From: Dicyema japonicum
Lineage: Eukaryota > Dicyemida > Rhombozoa > Dicyemidae
Length of the DNA: 25,824 bases
Reading direction: 5' to 3'
Assembly (NCBI GenBank): GCA_011109175.1
Contig: RDEW01000011.1
Span: 1,172,877-1,198,700, forward strand
Part shown: positions 12,901-21,818 of the stretch, in pieces
Layout: each line of letters starts with the position of its first letter
How positions within the stretch are numbered: position 1 is the stretch's first letter
Position numbers and translations under genes: made by a program
Notes under the pieces: generated by a model
Databases searched by the model: none
The model's input: only the letters and a program-made list of their open reading frames with translations
Told to the model about the DNA's origin: nothing

Positions 12901-14090
12901 TCCCTGCTAGTGCGTGCTGGGATCACGTGATTAGTTAGTTTGTGTAACCGTGGTCTCTGGTGTTATTATTATTTCTTCATTATCGATCTTGCAAGATTGA
13001 TCAAAGTTTTATCAAATAAATCCATTACTAATCAATTCATTACGTAGCTTTTAATCATTTAGAAATATGTTAATGATGAATATGTAAAATCAATAATTAC
13101 ATATTCTTAATGAAGTCGGAAGACAAGTAGAAATAGTTACAAGGTCTGACTTCTAAATACCTTTGAGTATGTGAAAAAATGTCATCAGGAAAAAACGAAA
13201 CAAAATAAATGTACAAGATGAGAATCTTGTGAATACTCATAAACCACAGGGATCTCATTAAAACTATGATTTTTAAATAAAAAATATTTCTTAAATATTT
13301 ACTGTATGTGGTAATAACTTTTTGGGAATAAAATAAGATAAAACATTTGCGGGGGCGATTAAATAACAAGGTTGAGAACTACTGTCTTAGAGTATGATTT
13401 AACCGGGTCATTTCCAAATATGACTGGAAGATTCGGAACTGGGAAGGTTTGTAGCATAATGCTGGAGTTGGAACAAACCTCATTAATCAATAGGTTAAAC
13501 TGGTGGGGACATTGTTGGAGAGTGACTTGGTTTCTATTTGCCACAATCATGCCATCAAGGGTTTTCTTTGATGTCAGAGATTGGATACGTGTTCTCTCGT
13601 TAGTTCTCTCGTTATATTCAACGAGTCCACATATTTCGGTGAGATGTCACAAGACCACGTGATAACAATCGGCATAGTTTTCACTTTTGTAGCATCNTGC
13701 CACAATCATGCCATCAAGGGTTTTCTTTGATGTCAGAGATTGGATACGTGTTCTCTCGTTATATTAAACGAGTCCACATATTTCGGTGAGATGTCAAAAG
13801 ACCACGTGATAACATTCGGCATAGTTTTCACTTTTGTGACATCTTTAAATATCACTTAAACAACAACCCATAAATTCGCTTACTAACCACGTGGGACATT
13901 ACTATTAATCACAAAAATACAAGAAAATCGAACAAGGAGATAGAACAAGGAAATCAGAGTTATTTAGGCATTAAGTAATAGATTGATCTGACAAATATTA
14001 CGAGACTATAATAAATAGGAGATAAACTTTATGAGAATTATTCCCCCCGTTAGAATTAACTTCTTAGCGTACAGGTACCTGTAGCACATT
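12901..14090. other. No recognised gene; contains an N-flanking duplication
   Basis: AT-rich. One open frame (13372-13662, plus) and a competing minus frame (13550-13359) overlap, and neither has a recognisable domain. Bases 13539-13696 and 13698-13843 are duplicates around the N at 13697, so the apparent length of these frames is partly artefact. Confidence 0.4.
13539..13843. other. About 150-bp direct duplication flanking a single N (probable assembly artefact)
   Basis: The copies at 13539-13696 and 13698-13843 differ by a 12-bp tandem step (gttctctcgtta repeated in the first) and a few substitutions, and are separated only by the N at 13697. Confidence 0.75.
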
Positions 14091-14091
14091 A

Positions 14092-14355
14092 TTGGGAGTA
14101 ATGTCCCACTGGAAACTATATATTCAAAGCACGTGGGTACTAAATAGTATTATGAATTTTAATGAATCGTGGAAGGGCCTTAGAGCAGCATATAATGCGG
14201 CAGATCCAACTCCGATTCCTGAAATTGCTGACATGATACTTCCTTTCAATTATATAGGATTGATGCCTGATTTGATTAGTCCAACCGTCCCACCAATCAT
14301 CATTGAAAATCCATATAATAGTGACACAGAATCCAGCATATATAATTATAATTAA
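14092..14355 (+). CDS. Hypothetical protein, possible terminal exon
   Basis: An open frame of 87 codons that I do not recognise. The C-terminal two thirds look protein-like: SWKGLRAAYNAADPTPIPE, then a hydrophobic, Pro-rich stretch (ILPFNYIGLMPDLISPTVPP) and an acidic Asn/Tyr/Ser tail. The first codon offered (TTG at 14092) is doubtful. The first ATG in frame is 14101, and ATG at 14152 gives the better protein-like part. With introns of about 22 nt common here, an upstream exon is possible, but I could not find a convincing donor-acceptor pair. It may also be a chance frame. Confidence 0.3.
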   Translation: MGVMSHWKLYIQSTWVLNSIMNFNESWKGLRAAYNAADPTPIPEIADMILPFNYIGLMPDLISPTVPPIIIENPYNSDTESSIYNYN

Positions 14356-14439
14356 TAATTTAATTTTGAAAAGTTATTTTGAAATAATTATTTTAAACAT
14401 TATTTTTTATATTCGAATCCAGACCAAATTCACTGGTGA

Positions 14440-15027
14440 AGATTACCATTATTAAAACTCTTCCTCTCTAATCTTACAAGGATCCACATGATCCAGGAAC
14501 CTTTCGACCAATTTCCCTTCTCTGTACTGCATTGAAAATCCTCAAGAGATACATTCTCAACTGAATACGTCTAAACCTAATTCTATCTAACTCTCAGCAC
14601 GGCTTTAGAGTCAAGCATTTAACCTCAACTCACATAACCAAGTTAACTGACTATATTCCGGGTTGATTCGACAACCATAAACCGCCAATCTTCACTACAT
14701 TGACATTTTCAAGGCATTCGACGAGACCTCTAGGCACATTGTTTACAACAAGATAACAGCACGAGTATTCTTCCATTCATTCAAAATGGTTGAAGTCGAT
14801 CCTCTCTGGGAGATTGGACACACTTTACTTATGTCAGAGAAATTTCTTGCCCGTTAACTTCAAAACGTAATACCACAAGGCTCTGCCCTCTCTTCTGCGT
14901 TGTTCAACCTCCACCTTAGCACCCGAGTTGAAAGATACGCTGGTCCTATTATAGCGGACGATTTGATCCTCGCGGCTTGGGATAAAAACATTACTTCCGC
15001 CTCTGACCGCCTTCAAAAACATTTGGA
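14440..15027 (+). mobile_element. LINE reverse transcriptase fragment, frameshifted
   Basis: Three plus frames contribute in order: DPGTFRPISLLCTALKIL and SQHGFR (RT blocks 1-2), YIDIFKAFDE (motif A), LQNVIPQGSALSSALFNLHL (motif B), and IIADDLILAAWDK (motif C). It ends at SDRLQKHLDSIKSV, directly against the myosin pseudogene. Stops and at least three frame changes make it inactive. Confidence 0.8.
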
Positions 15028-15029
15028 TT

Positions 15030-15555
15030 CTATAAAGTCTGTTTAAAGCTTGTAAACAAAACTCTTGCGACAAATGTTTAGCGACAACAATTTATCTGTG
15101 TATTGGACATTGCAGAATGCAAAATATTTGACTTTAATACATTAGAGCAGCTTTGCATAAACTACAAGAATGATAGATTGCAACAGTTTTTCAACCACCA
15201 TATGTCTGTCCTCGAACAAGAAGAGTACAAGAAACAGGAGATTGAATGGGAATTTATAGATTTTGGAATAGATCTTCAATCCTACATTGACCTCATCGAA
15301 AAGGTTTTATTTTAGATTCAAATATTAGCCGATGGGAATTTTGTCTATTCTCATGTTTCCTAAGGACACCGATAAAAGCTTTATGGAAAAACTCTACAAC
15401 AACCACGCTGGGAAAACTGCTGCCTTCACAAAGCCAAAGGTTCAAAAAGCATCTCCTCCAGTCTACTTTGAGATTTATCATTAAGCTGGAACTGTTAACT
15501 TCAAAGAAACTTTTAGGTCGGATATAACATTGATAATTGGCTGGTATAACATAGA
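15030..15555 (+). pseudogene. Myosin II heavy-chain motor domain pseudogene, part 1 (switch II/relay region)
   Basis: The plus frame encodes the myosin run [63 protein letters not shown] and DLIEK. A 25-nt GT-AG intron at 15303-15327 is followed by PMGILSIL, MFPKDTDKSF, KLYNNHAGK and FEIYH-stop-AGTV. Damage: TAG before RQQFI; switch II DIAGFE reads DIAECK; EEEC is missing after GILSIL as a clean 12-bp deletion; the conserved Tyr of HYAGTV is a TAA. The retained intron shows a genomic rather than retroposed copy. P-loop and switch I are absent. It ends at a LINE inserted at 15556. Confidence 0.88.
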
Positions 15556-16465
15556 TATTATTATTATTAAAGCACTTTCACGAAAGCCATAATGATTATA
15601 GCCCCGCATGTGCAACACTCAAAGAAACAATATTTATAGTTAGTCTTTTCCATCTTCCTCTGTCGAATGCGAGTGATCTCAATTCGTCCAGGTCGTCTCC
15701 CGTCTTTAGATTTTTTCTCACACGATTTAAGTNCTTCAATTTCATTTTTGTTATAATTAGGGCGATTTTATTTACTTTATAAATTCGAAATTTTGACCTA
15801 AAAATTGCGATCTTCTTTTATAGCCCCGCATGTGCAACACTCAAAGAAACAATATTTATATCTTCCTCTGTCGAATGCGAGTGATCTCAATTCGTCCAGG
15901 TCGTCCCCCGTCTTTAGATTTTTTCTCACACGATTTAAGTCTTTGTTTAGGGCTGTCGGAAGTGTCGATCTAGGTCGTCCGCGGAAGGGTTTTTCGCATC
16001 TGTCAAAGTAATCTTCCATCGCTTTGTTAGCGGGTGCGTCCGGGTTCATTCTTAGTACATGCCCAAATAGCCTCCACCGGGCATCTATCACATCCTTGCT
16101 GATGTAAGAACACATACACTTGTTGTAGATACCAGTGGTTGATATTCTACGTGGCCACTCCATTCCGAGTAAGCTTCTTAGTTGCCTTCTATGGAACGAA
16201 TCCAGTTTTGATAGTTCTTTGAAGGAACTTCCCCATGTCCCAGCGTTATACAGTAGGATCGGTTTCACAAACGCGTTGTAAAGCCTGCATCTGATGTCAA
16301 TTCCAAGTCCTTTGGCCCTTAGCCATCCTTTCTTCAGTTTAGCCATTGCCGCATAACATTGATAAAGAAACAAAATTCCGATCAGCGACAGTCTTATAGA
16401 AGTTTTAAGTGATTCCAAGGATCCTCCGTCTCTGAACTGTATAAGAAAAGTCATAATTCATATGA
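15556..16465 (-). mobile_element. LINE C-terminal fragment(s) with (TAA)n tail, inserted in the myosin pseudogene
   Basis: Minus-strand frame 16454-15798 (218 codons, TAG stop) encodes the tail of a non-LTR polyprotein: RLYNAFVKPILLYNAGTWG, RRQLRSLLGMEWPRRIS, RWRLFGHVLRM, PANKAMEDYF and FRGRPRSTLP, followed by a Cys-containing end (FFECCTCGAI). At its left edge a second, partial copy (15599-15732) has a different 3' end, running to an AAGTGCTT box and a (TAA)n tract at 15570-15556. The N at 15733 joins the two, so one insertion seen twice or two copies cannot be told apart. No RT core. Another copy of the family is at 18720-19110. Confidence 0.85.
15599..15940. other. LINE duplication around a single N, with different 3' flanks
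   Basis: 15599-15732 matches 15821-15940 except for a 14-bp indel near 15640 and one substitution. Unlike the other N sites, 87 bp of unmatched sequence (15734-15820) follows the N, so two LINE copies may have been bridged here. Confidence 0.7.
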
Positions 16466-16469
16466 AAGT

Positions 16470-17025
16470 TAGGTGACGACGACGGTAAAGCCGGTAGTGG
16501 GAAAAACGGAAAGGTGCTTCCTGTCAAACAATTTCTTCAGTTCATAAAGTCTTACAGATTTAAATAAATTAGGAATTATTGGGGAAGTTGATGATAAACT
16601 TGTACACCACACATCCTCACTTTGTCCGCTGTATCATTCCCAATAAAAATAAAGAACCTGGTTTTAGTTTGGCCATTATATGAGGGATTATTGACTCGCA
16701 TCTTGTTCTCCACCAATTGCAGTGTAATGGAGTTTTGGAAGAAATTAGAATTTAACTTAAAGGCTACTCTAATAGAATGACGTAGCCTGAATTCAAGCAA
16801 AGATACTCAATACTTTTCCCCAATGCAATTCCTCTGGATTTGTCGATGGAAAAGTTGTCACGGAAAAGATTTTAGCAACATTAAACCTTGAACTGAACAG
16901 CAACTAACTAGGAGTCACAAAAGTGTACTTAAAGGCAGGAATCCTGGGAACCTTAGAAGAAATAAGGGACTATAGACTTGACCGTATTATTAGAATGTTT
17001 CAAGCAGAGACAACATTTGTAGGTA
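16470..17025 (+). pseudogene. Myosin II heavy-chain motor domain pseudogene, part 2 (loop 2 to neck)
   Basis: Resumes the myosin after the LINE: loop 2 GDDDGKAGSGKNGK, actin-binding [14 protein letters not shown]1 helix region HLVLHQLQCNGVLEEIRI, RYSILFPNAIP, GFVDGKVVTEKIL, converter [20 protein letters not shown] and RIIRMFQAE at the start of the neck. In-frame stops lie after LAII, after EEIRI, near the YGDF position and after LNSN. A 1-bp deletion separates NAIP from GFVDG. Same strand and correct order relative to part 1, with about 50-60 residues of the motor missing at the LINE. The lever-arm IQ motif and rod are not found downstream. Confidence 0.88.
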
Positions 17026-18078
17026 ATTGAGGTTTAATTTTATAAATAGGGTTTTACTCTTTTGAAGTAATTATTGGATTGATATCTTAACAACTAAGAG
17101 ATCATATAGATTACTAGCCAGCGAGTACCATAGTAATAGGAGTCAATTAAAGTAAAGGTTTATTGAATAAAATTGTCAAGTGGATGCTGACTTTGCGGGC
17201 TCTGCACTTTCGCAACAAGTGTATCTTCCACAAGTGATTATTGCATCAGAGAGGGAACAGAGAAATTGTTCTCATATATCGTGAACGAAAATATCCAAAT
17301 TTTCCTATGGAACCATATTGACTGACTACAAAGAATGTTCACTACACACCCAAAAATGTAAGAAACATGCACCGAGTGTATCAAAAATATATATATTGAG
17401 GAATGCAACACTATGTAAACTGGCTGAAGGCGGCAAGATTTTGTAGATCAAAATCAATTGTCTGGAAACTTCCAACAACGCACATTGAGCGACATCAATT
17501 TTTTTAAACGACTAACATACTCCCTGATCTTGACAAACAGATAGCCTACCTGTGTCTGAAGTGGACATAAAGATGTAGTTCAGCCAAAAATTACTAGAGA
17601 GTCCAACATAAGATTTACTTGTATTATTTCTGTTCAGTTTCAAAAATGGGCCGTGTAATGAGATGTTTGACATCTTTAAGCATATTATGTCACAGCTATA
17701 TTGGCGCAAAGTGGTGCCTTAACCAAATGTTTAAAGAAATCAAGTCACTCCCGTTTATTAAAATCGATTAAAGTTTCCAATCTTCTGCAATGAATGTTCC
17801 TAGGTTGATATGGAAATTTTCGAAGACAGCAAGTACGAGTTATTATAATTTGTAAAAACATGAAGCCACAAGTCGAGAAGTTCCGGTGTTTCTTCCTTTG
17901 GCCTTCTTCATCTTTGCCAAAACCGTTTATATGATTATTCGCTGAGATTTGATAAATCTGTTTTTATATTTTTTATGTTAAATTTAGAAATTAATAACGC
18001 CAAAAGTAGCATATAATAACAAATGACGAGGAAATCTCATTGATTGAAGAGTAAGGCAGAGAAGCCATTTGATTATCA
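17026..18078. other. No recognisable gene
   Basis: About 1 kb without a supported ORF, myosin homology or repeat match. A 40-codon frame near 17175-17290 (plus) and a 65-codon frame at 17709-17512 (minus) have no convincing motif. Confidence 0.4.
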
Positions 18079-18620
18079 ATGAAGAAACTCAAAAGGACGA
18101 AACCAATTTATTTTCCAACAAAATTTCATGTAAAACCAAATTTGAATTTAGGATACAAAAATATACTATTATGTACCCTCACAAGAAAAGGCAAAGAAAC
18201 CCAAATATAAAATAAGTAAATTATTGTTAATTTGTAGGCAGTAATTTGGAGGACTCTGTGACTTATTTAATGCAAAACTACAAAATTGAGGAATTAAGAT
18301 ATGAATTAATGTGCAAGAGTTTGTATCCTGTTGGACAGAAAATAGACTTGGCCATCAGACTTGCCAAATATAACCAGGAAGTTAATAAATTGTACGCATC
18401 AAACTGCAGTTTTGGTTTGCTTCCTTATCCACACGACCAATCACAGTTCACCTATCATGAAAGTGCATTTCACTACAGTAATGAATACTACAACCACCAA
18501 CAACACGTGGACCACAATATACAGAGCCTACAAACAAATTGGTGGGGAAACTGTGACTTGCCCATAAATGATCACTTTGTGGACACTGATCTCAATTTAA
18601 TGTTTGATAATACACAATGA
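18079..18620 (+). CDS. SAP-domain protein, three exons
   Basis: Exons 18079-18129, 18152-18215 and 18238-18620 join in frame to 165 residues. Both introns (18130-18151, 18216-18237) are exactly 22 nt, GT-AG. Start: the ATG at 18079 is the first in frame after a TGA at 18070-18072. Residues 1-38 are Lys/Tyr-rich and basic. Residues about 53-83 (YKIEELRYELMCKSLYPVGQ, then KIDLAIRLAKY) match the SAP helix-turn-helix, including the Leu-x2-x-Leu core, the Gly of the turn and the closing Leu-x-x-Tyr. SAP domains bind AT-rich scaffold DNA or mark chromatin and RNA proteins. The C-terminus is His/Asn/Tyr/Gln-rich with no known domain. Lack of RPEL motifs argues against a myocardin-type protein. A partner or pathway cannot be inferred. 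Confidence 0.75.
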
Positions 18621-18719
18621 GTTTATTTAATGATTTTCCATATTTTCATTTCTATCTTCTTATCACTTATATTAAGGCTATTTTTGATTTTATAAATTCA
18701 AATTTTTGATAACTTTTAA

Positions 18720-19110
18720 TTTATTATTATTAAGCACTTCGCGATGACATGGGTCATGACAAAGTTTGTGCATTTTTGGAACGAGTTTAGATTGTGATTG
18801 TCCGTGTCAGAAAGTCCCCATGTTCCGGCATTGTAGAAGAGAATAGGTTTTACCGGTGAATTGTATAAACGTATCCGTGTTTGTGTACACAATCCTTATG
18901 CTTTAGCCAGTTTTCATTTAGGTGGCGTAGTGCACTGTTTGCATGTGTTTTTCGCATAATTACGTCTTGTTCATCTCCCACAACGATCCTAGTTTCTTTA
19001 CTTATCTCCAATGTTCATCCAGCTTGGATTTTAGTCTGACTAGCTCAGTCAATTCTGTTTTCTCCAAATTTACATTGAGGAACCACTCGGCAAATTTTAA
19101 TTTATCTCAA
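18720..19110 (-). mobile_element. LINE C-terminal fragment with (TAA)n tail
   Basis: The minus strand encodes EWFLNVNLEKTELTEL (RT thumb), GDEQDVIMRK, NSALRHLNENWLKHK, then after a frameshift TRIRLYNSPVKPILFYNAGTWG, matching RLYNAFVKPILLYNAGTWG of 15556-16465. The 3' end is AAGTGCTT plus (TAA)n at about 18732-18720, identical in layout to the copy at 15556. Stops and frame changes show decay. Confidence 0.75.
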
Positions 19111-19560
19111 ATTTATTTTTTAAAAAGTATTTAAATATAAAATATAGAATAGTTCAATACAAAATGTTTTAAAAAATGATACACATGTTAAATTGTGATT
19201 TTCTTAGACAAATTGTCTAATAAAAAACTTTTTGAAGTTTAAGTGTGTCAAATATGTCGCATATCACACACACTTGTGAGTCAATAGGAAATTCGTCATT
19301 AAATTTTTTAATATCAGTCTTAACCTTTTCAACAACCTTCTTTATTGTTAGTGGTATAACGATTGAGGACGTTATGCGTACGCCATGAGGTTCTCCGTGT
19401 CTAGAAGGGTAATTGTGGACTCATTTTCACAGGAAAAAAGTACCATGTACAAATACCGATGCAAAATGACTTCCCCTCTTGGGCGGCTCCCCTTTTGACC
19501 CCTCTTGAAATAACTCGAAATTCTCCTAATGACCTCCTGGGACATTAATCCCAACCCGGG
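19111..19560 (-). other. Unassigned region with a short minus-strand open frame
   Basis: A minus frame at about 19417-19217 is open for some 67 codons (RHGEPHGVRITSSIVIPL, then KKVVEKVKTDIKKF and QVCVICDIFDTLKLQKVF) and ends in TAG. It looks coding in composition, but it has no ATG and I know no family with it. An overlapping minus frame (19554-19372) is equally unassigned. It could be a terminal exon or a repeat remnant. Confidence 0.3.
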
Positions 19561-20542
19561 TCCTTTGAAAACATCGAAAATTCAACTAAAATCAACTGTG
19601 TGAAGGGGAAGGTGTTGGAATTCCGAAATATTTTAAGAAATACGATTGGAATTTCGAAATATCCTCAGACAAGAAACCAAACTTTCTTCTTCATCACTCA
19701 CCCCTATCTTCCCAGGATACAACGTCATCCGACGAGTCTGACCAACTGGCTGTGGAGGGGGTGTCATCACTCATCAAAAAATTCGACAATCTCAAACCAA
19801 CTGTTGAATTCATCCTCCAAGGTACTAACATGGACGGGCAAGTTATTGTTGTATAGTTGTTAACAACAATACCAGAACACCTTACTTATCCAACCACAGG
19901 TCCTTACTTCTCCACCTCTCTTCGGAAGCCTGTAATGAAGTATTGGAAGATGGATCGACACAAACAGATTTTCTTCCTTTGGTTCCTTTCTAGGATTAAT
20001 TAGTTATGACTGTTTGTGCTGGACTTATTATTGTACGCCTGGGGTTAATAATAATAACGACAGGTCCTCCTTCACAGATCTTACACTTGCCTCACTGAAC
20101 ATCTCACTCGCCAGTTGGTCGGTCATTACGGCATGAATATTAATCACAACGAAATACTCATTATAATGACAGAAGAAGCGGTCATTATAAGGACATCTAC
20201 ACGGATTACAAGAATATAAAGTGGAGAAAGTCAGCCGATTACGTCGATCACTTCTTATACTGATTAAATACCGAAAATTTCCTGACCCTCGACAATGCCG
20301 GCAATTATCCAACAAAGTAGTCCTTTAGGGCATGATAAAATGTATAAAAGAAAATACTCATCCATGAAGAAGAAAGAGACAAACAGACAATTAAGGAAAA
20401 AAACCATTTCTCAAGAAACCAATCCCTGGAAAATCTGATCGCATCTAACTCCAAGAGAAAAGTGATATATATAATAATTAAACACTATCGCGTCGCCATA
20501 AGCACGTAAGATGCATAGGGTTTCGCTCATGCAGAACACACA
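19561..20542 (+). mobile_element. Probable LINE body, heavily decayed
   Basis: The plus strand near 20080-20210 reads LTEHLTRQLVGHYGMNINHN followed by EILIIMTEEAVII, the RT thumb pattern (L...L..GM.IN..K..IM). An LLYA remnant precedes it, where the YADD box is expected. An upstream frame at about 19690-19855 (DESDQLAVEGVSSLIKKFDN) could be element or host coding. Many stops. Assigned together with 20840-21190 as one element split by a SINE. Confidence 0.4.
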
Positions 20543-20801
20543 CTTTATTTAAGTAAAAAACAATTATTATAACTAATCGTAGAAGGAGAACCAAGGGATG
20601 CTCTTCACTTCTTTGTTTTTTTTCTTGTGTGTATGTCCTTTTGACTATTCAGTTCCGCAGTGAATCTACACTGATGACGGCGTCACCGTCAAGCCCTTTC
20701 CGCATCGTAGATGCGTGGAACCTTCTACCAGGTGAACAGCGAGAATCGAACCCGTGACCTAAGCCACTTTAGCCCGACACCTAACCATTAAGCCACCCGG
20801 A
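20543..20801 (-). repeat. tRNA-derived SINE, copy 3 (best preserved)
   Basis: The minus strand has an A box TGGCTTAATGG (complement of 20785-20795), a B box GGTTCGATTCT (complement of 20742-20752), a tRNA-like head starting near 20801 (CCGGGTGGC), a body shared with copy 1, and a tail ending with the complement of ctttatttaagtaa at 20543. It lies between two pieces of a plus-strand LINE. I could not identify a clear target-site duplication. Confidence 0.8.
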
Positions 20802-20839
20802 AAAGAGGATAGAGTAGAATAAACTCAGGAACACCTTAT

Positions 20840-21190
20840 CCAAAGAGAAAAACTTCTCGAGAATGTGGCAAACTCTCCGACGTTTTTCCAATCTCGACAA
20901 GACTTCCTCCAGCGATAGACAAGACACAGCTGGACAGGATCATGAAATACTACGCTTCCGTCAACTTCATCCCTCACTCGATACTCAAGGGTCCAACATT
21001 CTCATCTATCACACTCAAGAGGGAGTATTTAAAAATTACCCTCTCCTTGAAATCATTTTTACGGATATACAGAAATTTAATAATCCATAAACATATTTTT
21101 GACTGGGACCTCCAAAACTTAAGAATGGGAAAGGATCTGGATCCGCGAGCTAGCGAAAGACAGGGGCAAGTAAAGGAAGATAGTTGGATC
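20840..21190 (+). mobile_element. LINE 3' end fragment
   Basis: The plus strand encodes IDKTQLDRIMKYYASVNFIP and further open stretches, and ends with EWERIWIRELAKDRGK-stop-RKIV. The WR-LA-DR-KWR--V run is the usual C-terminus of many LINE polyproteins, here with the Trp codon changed to a stop. A 46-bp tandem array begins immediately downstream. Confidence 0.6.
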
Positions 21191-21194
21191 TCCG

Positions 21195-21473
21195 CGTGAC
21201 ACCATGTAGTGCTACATGGCTAATTGTCTTTTCCTCCTCTTTCCCTATGGTCGTCTTTAATCTATACCTATAAGGTCGAAGCTAAACGTTCAGTATAGTC
21301 GTCCCCAGTTTACCTCTATGGTCCAAGTCAAACNCGTGACACCATGTGGTGCTACATGGCTAATTGTCTTTTCCTCCTCTTTCCCTATGGTCGTCTTTAA
21401 TCTATACCTATAAGGTCGAAGCTAAACGTTCAGTATAGTCGTCCCCAGTTTACCTCTATGGTCCAAGTCAAAC
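21195..21473. other. 139-bp direct duplication flanking a single N (probable assembly artefact)
   Basis: 21195-21333 and 21335-21473 have equal length and differ at one visible base (tagtgct against tggtgct), with only the N at 21334 between them. The duplicated block includes part of the minisatellite, so the array length here is unreliable. Confidence 0.8.
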
Positions 21474-21690
21474 GGTCAGTATGGTCGTCTTAAGTATACC
21501 TAAATGGTCGAAGCTAAATGTTCAGTATAGTCGTCAATTTACTTCTATGGTCCAAGTCAAACGGTCAGTATGGTCGTCTTAAGTATACCTCTATGGTCCA
21601 AGTCAAATGGTCAGTATGGTCGTCCTCAGTCTACCTATATGGTCCAAGTTAAACTGTCCGCATAGTAGTTCTCAGTATACCTCTATATTC
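21245..21690. repeat. Minisatellite, unit about 46 bp
   Basis: Diverged tandem units of 43-46 bp, each with GGTCAGTATGGTCGTC, a TATACCTCTATGG core and TCCAAGTCAAAC. Two unit types partly alternate (ggtcgaagctaaa and ggtccaagtcaaa). About five units stand clear of the N duplication (from 21474). The array sits between a LINE 3' end and the ELMO 3' UTR. Confidence 0.85.
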
Positions 21691-21818
21691 ATGGTTTGCA
21701 TAAGTGACTGCCATTATAAAACAATGAAAAGCAAATTCAGTCTGAAAATCCTCTCGAATACTTTTTCAAGTGTAAAATATTTAGTTAGAGAGAATATTAA
21801 ATCAAAGTTAGAATTAGT

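Noticed and set aside
13359-13662. Opposing ORFs of 96 (plus) and 63 (minus) codons, the minus one faintly Sm/LSM-like
   Set aside because: The resemblance is a few residues, the frames overlap an N-flanking duplication, and no consistent splicing was found.
16576-16800. 74-codon minus-strand ORF
   Set aside because: Antisense shadow of the myosin pseudogene actin-binding/SH1 region, which reads clearly on the plus strand.
17175-17290. Possible Copia RNase H motif (VDADFAGS)
   Set aside because: Only eight residues resemble the family; no flanking RNase H blocks, integrase or LTRs.
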